A DNA stretch of 64,000 bases from Sphaerisporangium perillae (lineage in GTDB: Bacteria; Actinomycetota; Actinomycetes; Streptosporangiales; Streptosporangiaceae): contig NZ_JALLPO010000002.1 of the NCBI RefSeq assembly GCF_023276435.1, positions 62,001 through 126,000 of the forward strand. Reading direction: 5' to 3'. The notes below the pieces were generated by a model. That model was not told the DNA's origin, did no database searches, and saw nothing but the letters and a program-made list of their open reading frames with translations. Position 1 is the stretch's first letter; every line of letters begins with the position of its first letter. The translations under genes were made by a program, and so were the position numbers. Below, one piece after another: positions 1-8,827 of the stretch.

Positions 1-1512
1 AGCGTGGCGATGAACACCGCGCTGTCCAGAGGCTGGCGCAGGTTCTCGTAGTGGACGTCCCGGTTGTCCTCGAAGTCGGTGGGCAGGTCCTCCTCGGGGT
101 TGCGCCAGCGGCGGGCGCCGGCGACGTAGATCTCGCGGCGGCGCAAGCGCGTCCTTCAGTGACACGATCACGCACAGCTCGTAGGAGGCCCGCTCGATAA
201 CCCCGTTCTCGTCGACCACCGCTTCCAGCCACCCGTCCGGCACCACCCCCGCGATCGGGACGTTCTCCGAGGCGGCGTAGTGGCGGGTGGTGTTGGGGAT
301 GTCGGCGTAGCGCTGCAGCAGGTCCAGGGCATCCATCACCGGCCGGTAGGCGGTGTTGTTGCACTTGAACTCGATCGCGGCCAGCAGCTTGGGCAGCATC
401 CGCCGGTAGTAGCTCGAATACGAGCTGGTCAGCACGGTCCGCACCCGGGCCTTGTAGGCCCTGGCGTCCGCCTTCGCCTCGGCCACCAGCGCCTTCAGCG
501 TCGCCTCCCCGCCCGGCACCGCCGGGAAGACCACCTGCCGGACCGTGCCCTCCGGGGCCCGCAGCGAGGCCTCAGCGATCGAGAACAGCTTCTCGGTCTT
601 GCGGTGCACCTTCTTGGCCTCGGCCTCGATCGCCTGCTCGACCTTCCGCTCCGCCCGCGTGTTGATCTTCGACACCAGGCCGATGAACAGATCGACCAGC
701 GCGTCGGTGATCTCCGTCGTCCGCGACCACGCCAGCGCGGCCATCAAGGTCAGGCGGACCGGCGGCTGATTCGCCGCGAAGTCCGACGGATGCGAGGCCA
801 TCGCCCGCGCCCGCCAGGAGGCCACCAGCCGATCCGAGTACCCCCGAATAGGTCCGCCGACAGCCCGAGTGTCTTCGCCCGCCGGAGCTTGACGATCTCC
901 TCCAGCAGCGTCTCCAGCCCCAGCCGCCCTGGATCGGACTTCAGCTCCAGCAGGAACCCGTCCTCACCCGTTGCCAGCTCCCACAACGACCGCGCCGAGT
1001 CTGCCGACAACCCGTTCAGCACATGCAGGCAGAACTCCCGCTCGAACCGTGCCCGGCCCGCGCCTACGATCCGCTCTACCCGGCCGGGCGGCTCGATCTT
1101 TAACGTCCGGCAGCGGGCCAGCAGCGCTGACCGTAACCCCTCATCCGTGAACACCATCGGACAGATTTTGTCGGCCAGCCACTCAGCCAGCACATCCTCA
1201 TCCGCCCGAGTCGACTCCCGAAACCCCAAGGCTTCTCGCACCTGCGCCCGGTGGTACTCGATCGTCGACCCTGACCACCGGTACTCCCCGAACAACTCCG
1301 GTTCGACCTTCACCTGCCTGGCCACATAGTCGACAGCGGCCTTGGGTACCTCGCCCGCATGCCGCGGGAACCGGCCCTCCTGCTCGAAGAACTTCAGCAA
1401 CAAGCTGAAGCCCCAGACGAGTCGCCCCCGTCTTGTTCCCCACCAGCTCCCAGTCGTCGTCCAGCAGCGTCCACGCCGCGATCAGCTCTTCCGGCTCCCA
1501 CTCCCGACGCAT
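1..1512 (-). pseudogene. Tn3-family transposase (DUF4158 N-terminal part), frameshifted and cut by the window edge
   Basis: The reading begins with MRREWEPEELIAAW near 1512, a typical start of the DUF4158 domain of Tn3-family TnpA. It must change frame three times to stay homologous: near 1413 (one extra G, after GNKTGATRLG), near 845 (after LGLSADLF) and near 147 (one extra T, between SLKDAL and RRREIYVAGARRW). Between these points the translation stays transposase-like, for example AERKVEQAIEAEAKKVHRKT and YASENVP-type segments. The C-terminal catalytic DDE part lies beyond base 1. Three frameshifts make a functional protein very unlikely, so this is a decaying element. It differs in sequence from the intact transposase at 35-38 kb and from the fragment at 26.4-26.9 kb, so it belongs to a separate Tn3 lineage. 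Confidence 0.85.
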
Positions 1513-1600
1513 TCGACCCCGCCTTCCACCCGACCGTCTCCGACACGAACACGATCAAGCAGAAGCCCGGACTTACCGGCCGCATTCACCCCTCCGTGAC

Positions 1601-1623
1601 GATCACGAACCGCAATCGTGATC
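1601..1623. repeat. Inverted repeat upstream of the Tn3 transposase remnant
   Basis: GATCACGA (1601-1608) and TCGTGATC (1616-1623) are perfect complements separated by 7 nt. The position about 90 bp upstream of the transposase start would suit a regulatory or resolution site of the old transposon, but no recombinase gene is visible beside it. Its role is inferred. Confidence 0.45.
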
Positions 1624-1718
1624 ACTCACACAGCTACTTTGGGGCTGAGGTCATCTTCGGGAGCGGAGGGCCGATGAGGTGCGCGCCGCGATGAACAGCC
1701 GCTACTGACAGAGACCCG

Positions 1719-1744
1719 GCGCCCCGGCTCGAAGGGCCGGGCGC
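1719..1744 (-). terminator. Candidate transcription terminator of the polysaccharide lyase gene
   Basis: GCGCCC (1719-1724) pairs with GGGCGC (1739-1744), and GGC/GCC extends the stem after one bulged C, closing a short loop. It lies about 150 bp beyond the lyase stop codon. There is no clear T tract, which is common for actinobacterial terminators. Confidence 0.4.
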
Positions 1745-1895
1745 TCCTGGCGGGATCGCTACACCGACGACGACGCCGGGCCGGGGCTCTCCGCGCCGCC
1801 CGGAATGCCCGCCGCCCGAGCGGGGGAGTGGTCACCGCAGGGCCGCGGGACCTCGGCCAGATGGCGCGATCCAACATGCTCGACCGGCCGCGGGC

Positions 1896-4169
1896 TCAAC
1901 CGGCCCGGCCGAGGCGTACGGTGACCGTCTGGGAGCCGCCGCCCTGGTCCGACAGCCGGCCGAAGGCAAGAGTGAGCCTCGCGCCGGTCGCGGCGCCCGC
2001 CAGGAGCCGATGCCCGCCCAGCAACCCGGCCACCGGCCGGTCCCAGGTGACGGTCAGCGCGTCCAGCTCGCGCCGGGGATCCGACACCGACACCGTGGCC
2101 GTGCCGTCGCCGATCTCCCGGACCAGCACCGCGCACGGGGCGGAGGCGGCCAGCCCGCCGGCGGCCCCCTCGTCCCAGAAATTGACGGCGGTGATGCCGA
2201 GCGAGGGGACCTGGACCCCCTGCAGCCGTCCGGTGTTGGCGACCACACGCGCCCAGCCGCGGTCGGCGGCACGGGCCCGGGTCTGCTCCAGGCTCGCACC
2301 CGGCAGCAGCAGGTACACATATCCGGCCGAACCGGGATCGACACCGTGGTCGAGCCAGAGCGTGACATAGCCGCGGGTCACCGGCTCGACCCCGCCGGAT
2401 CGTTCCTCACGCGAGGTGCGCAGCCGCGGACGTCCGGGCAGCACGTACCCGCCGTGCCCGCGAAGGTACGCCCAGCCCGCCGTCTCGTCCACTGTGAGCG
2501 GCGCCCTGGTCCTGCGGTTGTCCACGATCGTCTCGACCGGCACGCCGTCCCGGCAGGTGATCCCGGCGCCCAGGCAGACGATCGCGTCATCCAGGAAGAA
2601 CCACGACTTGAAGGCCTCCAGCGTGCTCTCCAGGCCGTACAGGTGCTGGCCGACCGTCGCGTACATCCCGTCGCCGGCGCCGCCCACCCACCGGCCCGGG
2701 GGACAGGTGTCGCCCCACGCCTCACCGGCGCCGTCGGCCAGCCGCACAGTGGAGACGGTCGTGCCCGGCAGCCGGTAAGGATCCACGGTGTGCCAGAAGG
2801 AGTCGGAGTACTGGTCGCCGTGGCCCTGACCCCACCAGTACAGCATCCCCGAGCCGGTGTGCCAGCCACGGAGGTTCTCGCCGTTGCCGTGCTCGTAATG
2901 GCCGATCCGGTGGGACGCCATGCTGAGCCCCGCGCACCAGGCGGCCCTGCGATGGACCGCGCGGGCGCTCATCGCCTGCAACCGGTGCCCGACCGGCTCA
3001 CCCGCGGCGGGGATCGCCTCATCGCCCAGGACCCGCGCCAGGCGCGCGTGAAACGCCAGATCATCGCGCTCGGCGGCCTCCAGCATGGGCACGCAGGTGT
3101 CCCGCACCGCCCACCCCTTGACCATGGCCTGCCAGCGGGCCCGCTCGCCGGGCGAGGCGACCTCCCCCAGCAGCAGCACCGAGGAGGCGATCTCCCGCCC
3201 CCGCCGGTGGTCACCGTAAGGCTTCCTGCTCACCGCCCGGCCGCGCACCAGGTCCATGCAGAACCCGTCGTGAACGAACGGGGCGAACGACGTCTCCACC
3301 ATGTCGAACAGGTGCTGCCCGGAGATCTCCCACGGCGAGCCGCGCAACACCGCCAACAGCGTCGCGACCCCCGACAGCAGCGACGCCCCGTACCCGCCCT
3401 GATAGGGGACGAAGGTGTGCTGGACGAACGAGCCGTCCCGGTAGAACCCGTCCCCCTCCAGCACGTAGGGGAAGACGGGGGAGAGCGCCGAGACCGCCAG
3501 CGCCGCCTTCGCCGGATCCGACCGCAGCATCGCGCGCAGCAGCATCACCATGCACAGATCCACGCGGTTGGCCCCGGTGCTGGTGCCGCTGTAGTCCGCA
3601 AGAAGGCTCTCGGGCACGAAATGGTCCACCGCGTCCCGCAGCGCCCTGCTCCGCCGCTCGCCCAGGCGCCGGCCGATCAGCACCGCCGCGTCCAAAAGCG
3701 CCTTGGGCACGCCGATCTGCCAGGGCCACCAGTTGCCCACCTGCTCGGCGCCCGCGGCGTACACCTGCCGCCGGTAGTGGTCGATGCCGGCTGCCACGGC
3801 CTCGCCCAGCCCCGCGTCCCCGGTCAGCCCGGTCCCCGGCAGGACGTACGCCCGCGCCATCGCCCGCAACCGCGCCGGGGTGGCGGCGAACGAGGGGAAC
3901 GCCAGATCCGGCCACAGCGACGCGACACCCGGCGCCATGGCGTCCCGGTGTCCGGCCGCCGCCCTGCCCAGCTCCGCCAGCCGCGTCCGGTACGGCTCGG
4001 CCGCCGCGTCGAACCCCGACCCCGCCGACACCTGCCGCCACCGGCGGCGCAGCAGGGCGAGCGAACTGCCGGGCGTGTGCGCGGCCTGCGCCGGCACCAG
4101 CGCTCCAAGGACCCCCGCCGCGGCGACCGCGCCGAGCCGCAGGAACGACCGCCTGGGGTGCCGGCTCAC
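1896..4169 (-). CDS. Secreted polysaccharide lyase family 8 enzyme (hyaluronate/chondroitin/xanthan lyase type), Tat substrate
   Basis: A 757-residue protein whose sequence and length (700-800 aa) fit polysaccharide lyase family 8, enzymes that cut uronic-acid polysaccharides by beta-elimination outside the cell. Family hallmarks in order: the aromatic patch NWWPWQIGVP (about 146-155), the catalytic-Asn segment TGANRVD (N201), SFVQHTFVPYQGGYG with likely catalytic His251 and Tyr260, an Arg-rich segment near RGRAVSRKPYGDHRRG, and NGENLRGWH further on. The N-terminus RRSFLRLGAVAAAGVLGALV is a twin-arginine signal ending near AQAA. I chose the GTG at 4169 because it puts the Tat motif at residue 6; longer frames run into the upstream gene. 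That HTH gene lies 40 bp away on the same strand, suggesting an operon. The exact substrate cannot be told. Confidence 0.9.
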   Translation of the reverse strand: MSRHPRRSFLRLGAVAAAGVLGALVPAQAAHTPGSSLALLRRRWRQVSAGSGFDAAAEPYRTRLAELGRAAAGHRDAMAPGVASLWPDLAFPSFAATPARLRAMARAYVLPGTGLTGDAGLGEAVAAGIDHYRRQVYAAGAEQVGNWWPWQIGVPKALLDAAVLIGRRLGERRSRALRDAVDHFVPESLLADYSGTSTGANRVDLCMVMLLRAMLRSDPAKAALAVSALSPVFPYVLEGDGFYRDGSFVQHTFVPYQGGYGASLLSGVATLLAVLRGSPWEISGQHLFDMVETSFAPFVHDGFCMDLVRGRAVSRKPYGDHRRGREIASSVLLLGEVASPGERARWQAMVKGWAVRDTCVPMLEAAERDDLAFHARLARVLGDEAIPAAGEPVGHRLQAMSARAVHRRAAWCAGLSMASHRIGHYEHGNGENLRGWHTGSGMLYWWGQGHGDQYSDSFWHTVDPYRLPGTTVSTVRLADGAGEAWGDTCPPGRWVGGAGDGMYATVGQHLYGLESTLEAFKSWFFLDDAIVCLGAGITCRDGVPVETIVDNRRTRAPLTVDETAGWAYLRGHGGYVLPGRPRLRTSREERSGGVEPVTRGYVTLWLDHGVDPGSAGYVYLLLPGASLEQTRARAADRGWARVVANTGRLQGVQVPSLGITAVNFWDEGAAGGLAASAPCAVLVREIGDGTATVSVSDPRRELDALTVTWDRPVAGLLGGHRLLAGAATGARLTLAFGRLSDQGGGSQTVTVRLGRAG

Positions 4170-4209
4170 AGGGGAGTCATCGCCGCCGGCATCGCCTCCA
4201 CCCCGGCCC

Positions 4210-4650
4210 TCATGACCGGTCCTGCCGATCGGGCTCTCCCGCCAGCGCCCGGGCCGCGGCCACCTGCTCCTGGTCCAGGCCCTGGTATCCGCTGCGGCGG
4301 TACTGCTCGGCCTGGTCGTCGATCCACCGGCCGTGGGTCTCCCAGGCGGCCTGCTTGCTGATGCCGAGCGCCGCGCCGATCTGCGACCAGGAGGCGCCCG
4401 CCGAGCGGGCCGAACGCACCGCGAGCTGGCGCCCGTACCCGGCCTTGCGGGCGAGCACCTCACCGAGCGCCAGCATCTCCAGCGCCTCCTCCGGGGTCAG
4501 CGGCGGCGCGGGCGGACCGGCGTCGTCCTCCGGATAGCCGGGGGAGCCGAAGGCGGGGGAGGCCAGCGCGTCGCGGGTGCGCAGAGCGTCGTAGCGGGCG
4601 GCGGCGGTCAGCAGCGTGAAGCGGGCTTCCAGCCCATCAGGAGTCACCAT
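4210..4650 (-). CDS. Small HTH DNA-binding protein (sigma region 4-like)
   Basis: A 146-residue protein with one clear feature: a helix-turn-helix, ARSAGASWSQIGAALGISKQ (about residues 82-101), resembling the sigma-70 region 4 fold. A proline-rich linker (about 40-52) precedes a helical segment. There is no sigma region 2, so it is not a complete sigma factor. It is probably a small transcription regulator. The polysaccharide lyase gene follows 40 bp downstream on the same strand, so it may control or be co-transcribed with it. A 12-bp palindrome lies just upstream, between this gene and the divergent MocR regulator. The identity of the target is inference. Confidence 0.7.
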   Translation of the reverse strand: MVTPDGLEARFTLLTAAARYDALRTRDALASPAFGSPGYPEDDAGPPAPPLTPEEALEMLALGEVLARKAGYGRQLAVRSARSAGASWSQIGAALGISKQAAWETHGRWIDDQAEQYRRSGYQGLDQEQVAAARALAGEPDRQDRS

Positions 4651-4674
4651 GCCCGCAGCATCCCGTCAGATCCG

Positions 4675-4686
4675 CTTGACGTCAAG
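4675..4686. promoter_or_regulatory. 12-bp perfect palindrome between divergent regulators
   Basis: CTTGACGTCAAG reads the same on both strands. It sits 24 bp upstream of the HTH gene start (4650) and 228 bp upstream of the MocR start (4914). It contains a TTGACG that could be a -35 element for the leftward gene. A candidate operator for one of the two flanking regulators. Confidence 0.45.
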
Positions 4687-4913
4687 GCATCCTGACGCAA
4701 TCCGCCTTGGGCGCAGAACACGCACCCGCGCCGGCCCCGCGTCACACCGGGAACACGAACCGCGGCGAGGACCGGCCCAGAACCACATCGACCGGCTTCA
4801 CCGGCCAGGCCAAGGCCAGCTCGCCCGCGACCGCGGCCATCAGTGACCCGACGTCCTCCCGCTTCCCGCCTCTCCCGCATCGCCCACGCCCACTCTGCTG
4901 CCACAATGGTCCG

Positions 4914-6440
4914 ATGAGTAGGGACAAAGCCGGGCCGGCCGACAAGTCCATAACCGCGGGCTCCGACTTCCTCCAGCTCGACACCGGCGACGCCCCACCC
5001 CGCGGACGCTCCGAATGGCTCGCCACGCAACTCCGCCTCGCCATCTCCGACGGCCGCCTGCCCCTCGGCAGCCGCCTGCCCGCCACACGCACCCTCGCCA
5101 CCGACCTGCAGGTCTCCCGCGGCGTCGTCACCGCCGCATACCAGCGCCTCATCGACGACGGGCACATCGCCGGACGCGGCAGAGCCGGAACCATCGTCGT
5201 CGCCACCCCCCTCACCCCGCCCACACCCCAACCCCGGCCGGCCACCCCCACAGGCAAGAACACCACCGCCGACACCACCCTGTTCACCGCCCGGCCCGGC
5301 ACCGACATCTTCGACTCCCTGCGCGCCGCCCCCGCCCGCATCGACCTGTCACCCGGCGTCCCCGACCTCGCCGCCTTCCCCCGCACCGCATGGCTGCGCG
5401 CCGAACGCTCCATACTCAGCGACCTGTCAGCGGCCCACCTCGGATACGGAGACCCACGCGGCACACCCGCCCTGCGCCTGGCCGTCGCCAACTGGCTCGC
5501 CCGCAACCGCGGCATCAGAGCCGACCCCCAGCAGATCCTCATCGTCGCCGGCGTCGCCCAGGCACTCGCACTCCTCGCCCAGATCCTGCGGCACGACGGC
5601 ATCCACCAGGTCGCCGTCGAAGACCCCGGATCCCTCGGAGCCCGCCAGCAACTACGCAACTGGCACCTGGACACCCCGCCCATCCCCGTCGACCCCCAAG
5701 GACTACGCGTCGACGAACTACGCGCCTCAGGCGCCCCCGCCGTCCTGCTCACCCCCGCCCACCAGTTCCCCACCGGCGTCGTCCTCGGCGGCCGGCGACG
5801 ACGCGAACTCATGCGATGGGCCGCCGACGGGGGACTGGTCATCGAAGACGACTACGACGCCGAACACCGCTACGACCGCCCCCCGGTCCCCGCCCTGCGC
5901 TCGATGCTCCCCGACCGCGTCTTCTACGCCGGCAGCGTCTCCAAACTCCTCGCCCCCGCCATCAGAGTCGGATGGCTCCTGCCACCCCCCGAACACCACG
6001 ACGCCCTCGTCGCCGCCAAACGCAACGCCGACCTCGGCAACGCCGTACTACCGCAACTCGTCCTCGCCCACGTCATGGCATCGGGGGAGCTGGAACGCCA
6101 GCTGCGCTTCCTGCGCAGACGCCACCGCCGCCGCCGCGACGCCATGATCGACGCCATCACCACCCACCTCCCCGGCGCCATCGTCCACGGCGCCGCCGCA
6201 GGCCTGCACCTCATGATCACCTACCAGGCCCCGGTCGCCGACACCGACCTGGCCGCCGCCGCCCTCGCGCGCGGCGTCAAAGTCCAGCCGCTGTCCTGGC
6301 ACACCCAGCACCCCGACCGGCCCGGACTCGTCCTCGGCTACGCCGCCAGCACCCCCACCGACATCACCGAAGGCATCGCCACCATCGCCGCCCTCCTGCG
6401 CCCCCACACCGGCACCCCCGCCCGCCACCGCACCACCTGA
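4914..6440 (+). CDS. MocR/PdxR-type transcription regulator (GntR winged helix fused to class I aminotransferase domain)
   Basis: 508 residues from the ATG at 4914 (MSRDKAGP). Residues about 25-95 form a GntR winged helix: SEWLATQLRLAISDGRLPLG followed by RLPATRTLATDLQVSRGVV. The rest, from about 150, is a fold-type I aminotransferase domain with the PLP-binding Lys344 in the segment GSVSKLLAPAIRVGWLL and the DDYDAEHR motif before it. Proteins of this fusion type bind PLP or PLP-amino acid adducts and often regulate vitamin B6 or GABA metabolism. No pdx or gab genes flank it, so the target is unknown. An in-frame upstream extension back to 4707 is open but lacks a ribosome site and homology. 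Confidence 0.9.
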   Translation: MSRDKAGPADKSITAGSDFLQLDTGDAPPRGRSEWLATQLRLAISDGRLPLGSRLPATRTLATDLQVSRGVVTAAYQRLIDDGHIAGRGRAGTIVVATPLTPPTPQPRPATPTGKNTTADTTLFTARPGTDIFDSLRAAPARIDLSPGVPDLAAFPRTAWLRAERSILSDLSAAHLGYGDPRGTPALRLAVANWLARNRGIRADPQQILIVAGVAQALALLAQILRHDGIHQVAVEDPGSLGARQQLRNWHLDTPPIPVDPQGLRVDELRASGAPAVLLTPAHQFPTGVVLGGRRRRELMRWAADGGLVIEDDYDAEHRYDRPPVPALRSMLPDRVFYAGSVSKLLAPAIRVGWLLPPPEHHDALVAAKRNADLGNAVLPQLVLAHVMASGELERQLRFLRRRHRRRRDAMIDAITTHLPGAIVHGAAAGLHLMITYQAPVADTDLAAAALARGVKVQPLSWHTQHPDRPGLVLGYAASTPTDITEGIATIAALLRPHTGTPARHRTT

Positions 6441-6496
6441 CCGACTCCAGGCTTCAACGCCCCGCCGGCTCCGCCGCAGGAGGCACACCTGTGCTC

Positions 6497-6525
6497 TTGA
6501 CGCATCAAATGAACAATCATTTAAT
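6497..6525 (+). promoter_or_regulatory. Leaderless promoter with operator of the TetR-ferredoxin-P450 operon
   Basis: A -35 box TTGACG (6497-6502) and a -10 box TTTAAT (6520-6525) are spaced by 17 bp. The expected transcription start falls at the ATG (6532), so the mRNA is probably leaderless; no Shine-Dalgarno sequence fits. The spacer contains the inverted repeat AAATGA (6507-6512), 4 nt, TCATTT (6517-6522), a size typical of TetR-family operators. Autorepression by the first gene is inferred. Confidence 0.7.
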
Positions 6526-6531
6526 TCACCC

Positions 6532-7155
6532 ATGGGACGCATCGCGGGCGTCACCGCCGCCGAAACACGCGAACGGCTGCTGCGAGCGGCCGCCAAGGTC
6601 TTCGCCGAACGCGGATACGACGGCACCCGCGTAGCCGACATCGCCGCGGCCGCAGGAGTGAGCAACGGCGCGCTATATGCGCACTTCGACTCAAAGGCCG
6701 AACTGCTCGTGGCCGCGCTACGAGCACACGGACGCCAGCTGCTGGCCAACCTCTTCGCCGCCGACCCCGACCGGTCGATCACCGACCTGCTCCTGGTCAT
6801 CGGCCGCTGGCTGCCGCGCCGCCGCGACGCCCCCGGCCACCTCATCGTCGAAGCGCTCGTCGCCGCCCGCCGCGACGAACACGTCGCCCGCCCGATGCGC
6901 GACTACGTCGGCGAGCGGGCCGACTGGATCGCCGAACTCGTACGCCTGGCCCAAGGCGGCGGCGAGCTGGACCCCGCACTGTCGCCGGACGCGCTGGCCC
7001 ACCTCTGCCTGCTGCTGGCGATGGGCAGCGCCCTCATCACCCCCGACCTGCACACCGTCGACAACGAGGAATGGTCGGCGCTGCTCACCCGCCTCGTGCG
7101 CGCCCTCGCCCCCACCGACGACGACACCGCACACAGAGCGGAGCCCCCGCAGTGA
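6532..7155 (+). CDS. TetR/AcrR-family transcription regulator
   Basis: 207 residues. The N-terminal HTH shows the classic pattern RLLRAAAKVFAERGYDGT followed by VADIAAAAGVSNGALYAHF and KAELL (residues about 12-58). The remaining helical part is the variable ligand-binding and dimer domain. The ATG at 6532 lies exactly where transcription from the upstream promoter should begin. It is the first gene of a compact operon: its TGA overlaps the GTG of the ferredoxin gene, and that gene overlaps the P450 gene. The likely role is autorepressor that senses a substrate of the P450, with the operator in its own promoter spacer. Confidence 0.9.
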   Translation: MGRIAGVTAAETRERLLRAAAKVFAERGYDGTRVADIAAAAGVSNGALYAHFDSKAELLVAALRAHGRQLLANLFAADPDRSITDLLLVIGRWLPRRRDAPGHLIVEALVAARRDEHVARPMRDYVGERADWIAELVRLAQGGGELDPALSPDALAHLCLLLAMGSALITPDLHTVDNEEWSALLTRLVRALAPTDDDTAHRAEPPQ

Positions 7156-7364
7156 ACGTACGAATCGAATCCCAGCGCTGCCACGGACACGGCCGCTGCT
7201 ACGACCTGGCCCCCGGCCTGTTCGCAGAGGACGACGAAGGATACGGGCAGGTCATCGCCGACGGCGTCGTACCACCGGGAAAGGAGCAGACGGCGCGCCT
7301 GACCATGGCCAACTGCCCCGAACGAGCGATCGACATCAGCGAGGAGGCGCGAGATGACCGTTGA
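7152..7364 (+). CDS. 3Fe-4S type ferredoxin, electron donor for the adjacent P450
   Basis: 70 residues from the GTG at 7152, which overlaps the TetR stop codon (GTGA). Cysteines follow the actinobacterial P450-ferredoxin pattern: CHGHGRC near residues 9-15 and the final NCPE motif near residue 56, with His replacing one ligand of a 4Fe-4S cluster, so a single 3Fe-4S cluster is expected. Acidic residues (EDDEGYG) form the usual docking face. It ends 11 bp inside the P450 gene. Such pairs pass electrons from a ferredoxin reductase to the P450 haem. No reductase gene is visible in the window. Confidence 0.9.
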   Translation: MNVRIESQRCHGHGRCYDLAPGLFAEDDEGYGQVIADGVVPPGKEQTARLTMANCPERAIDISEEARDDR

Positions 7365-8631
7365 CGACCGCTTCAGCCAGGACATCCGGGAGACACGGAC
7401 GGACCTGCCTCTCGGCACACGCAATGAGATCATCACCGGCCCGGTCTCAGACTGGGCGACCAACTTCTCCCACCTCGAACCCGAATGGGCGGCCGACCCG
7501 TACCCCATCCAGGACGACCTGCGACAGCGCTGCCCCATCGCGCACACCGACCGCTTCGGCGGCGGCTGGCTCCCGACGCGCTACGAGGACGTCGCGGCCA
7601 TCGCCTACGACACCGAGCGCTTCTCCTCACGGTCGATCATCATGAGCAACTTCCGGCCGCCCCTCGAGGTGGCGCCGGTGGGCGGCACACCGCCGATCTC
7701 CTCCGACCCGCCGTTCCACCACGACGCGCGCAAGCTGCTGCTGCCGGCGTTCACCAAGGCCGCGGTCGCCAAGCGAGAGGCGGCGACCAGAGCGCTGTGC
7801 CACACGCTCATCGACGCGTTCGAGGACCAGCCCGTCGTCGACGCCGCCCGCGACTACGCCCAGTACATCCCGATGCGGGTCATCGCCGACATGCTCGGGT
7901 TCCCCCCGCAGGACGGCCCGCGGTTCCGTGAATTCATCGAAAACGCGCTCGAAGGCGTCAACCTGCCGCCGGAGGAGCGCATCGCACGGATGGGAAAGCT
8001 GTTCGACTACCTTCTCGCGCAGATCCGCGACCACCTCGACCACCCGCGTGAGGACCTCACCACCTACCTCATCAACGCCGAGCTGTACGGTCACAAGCTC
8101 GACCCCTCCCACGTGGCCGGCACGATGGCGCTGCTGCTCATCGCCGGCATCGACACCACCTGGAGCGCGATCGGCGCGTCCCTGTGGCATCTGGCCAAGA
8201 CCCCGCACGACCGCGAGCGCCTGGTCGCCGAGCCCGAGCTGCTGCCGACCGCGATGGAGGAGTTCCTGCGGGCCTACGCACCCGTCACGATGGCCCGGCT
8301 GGTCAAGGAGGACATGCACTGGAACGGCGTCGAGATGAAGGCCGACGACTGGATCCTGCTGTCGTTCCCGGCGGCCAACCGCGACCCGCAGCAGTTCGAC
8401 CGCGCGGACGAGGTCGTCATCGACCGCCAGGTCAACCGGCACGCCGCGTTCGGCCTGGGCATTCACCGCTGCGTCGGCTCGCACCTGGCACGCATGGAAC
8501 TACGGGTCGCGCTCGACGTCTGGCTGGAGCGGATCCCGGACTTCAGCCTGGCCGACCCGGCGGCGGTGACCTGGGCCGCAGGCCAGGTCCGCGGCCCCCG
8601 CACACTCCCGCTGCGCATCGGCATCGGCTGA
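7354..8631 (+). CDS. Cytochrome P450 (bacterial class I)
   Basis: 425 residues with all P450 landmarks: the I-helix oxygen-binding segment AGIDTTWSAIG (about 262-272), the K-helix ExxR in EEFLRAY (about 301-304), and the haem loop FGLGIHRCVGSHLAR with the thiolate ligand near Cys373. The haem consensus usually has G-x-H-x-C-x-G, which is present. It overlaps the ferredoxin gene upstream by 11 bp, marking a shared transcript under the TetR protein. The substrate is unknown; the regulator context suggests oxidation of an incoming xenobiotic or a small metabolite rather than a step of a large biosynthetic cluster, since no such cluster surrounds it. Confidence 0.93.
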   Translation: MTVDDRFSQDIRETRTDLPLGTRNEIITGPVSDWATNFSHLEPEWAADPYPIQDDLRQRCPIAHTDRFGGGWLPTRYEDVAAIAYDTERFSSRSIIMSNFRPPLEVAPVGGTPPISSDPPFHHDARKLLLPAFTKAAVAKREAATRALCHTLIDAFEDQPVVDAARDYAQYIPMRVIADMLGFPPQDGPRFREFIENALEGVNLPPEERIARMGKLFDYLLAQIRDHLDHPREDLTTYLINAELYGHKLDPSHVAGTMALLLIAGIDTTWSAIGASLWHLAKTPHDRERLVAEPELLPTAMEEFLRAYAPVTMARLVKEDMHWNGVEMKADDWILLSFPAANRDPQQFDRADEVVIDRQVNRHAAFGLGIHRCVGSHLARMELRVALDVWLERIPDFSLADPAAVTWAAGQVRGPRTLPLRIGIG

Positions 8632-8786
8632 CCTCGGTGGCCTGGGCGACGGCCCCGGAGCAGGCCTGGCGCTTCTCACACTCCGTCAGCACCCGGTAGG
8701 TAGACGCTCGCCCGGGGCCGGTCAACGGCAGGGTGTCCTCGGCGGGCGCGTTACGGATCGGATACGGCATTGCCACCCACCACACT

Positions 8787-8810
8787 CTATACGTAGCCTT
8801 ATACGTATAC
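8787..8810. promoter_or_regulatory. Palindromic operator upstream of the EXLDI gene
   Basis: TATACGTA occurs twice in direct order (8788-8795 and 8800-8807), 12 bp apart, and the second lies inside a perfect 10-bp palindrome TATACGTATA (8800-8809). It is 18 bp upstream of the EXLDI start codon at 8828. AT-rich DNA here contrasts with the surrounding GC. A repressor site overlapping the promoter is likely; the regulator is not identified. Confidence 0.55.
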
Positions 8811-8827
8811 GGGATGAGGGTGGGATC

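Larger units (their letters stand above)
1513..1895. other. Intergenic stretch between transposase remnant and polysaccharide lyase
   Basis: No convincing gene. It holds an 8-bp inverted repeat (1601-1623) just upstream of the transposase start and a GC-rich hairpin (1719-1744) beyond the stop of the lyase gene. The short reading frames here lack recognisable domains. Confidence 0.5.

Noticed and set aside
2010-4361. A 783-codon open frame opposite the polysaccharide lyase gene
   Set aside because: No recognisable domain, Arg/Pro-rich composition, and the minus strand encodes a clear family 8 lyase.
5015-6634. A 539-codon Arg/Pro/His-rich frame inside the MocR gene
   Set aside because: Extremely biased composition and complete overlap with a well-supported gene.
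8543-8785. Small minus-strand gene divergent from EXLDI (80 codons)
   Set aside because: Its N-terminal part is plausible but no family was recognised and the C-terminal part overlaps the P450 gene; not supported enough to call.
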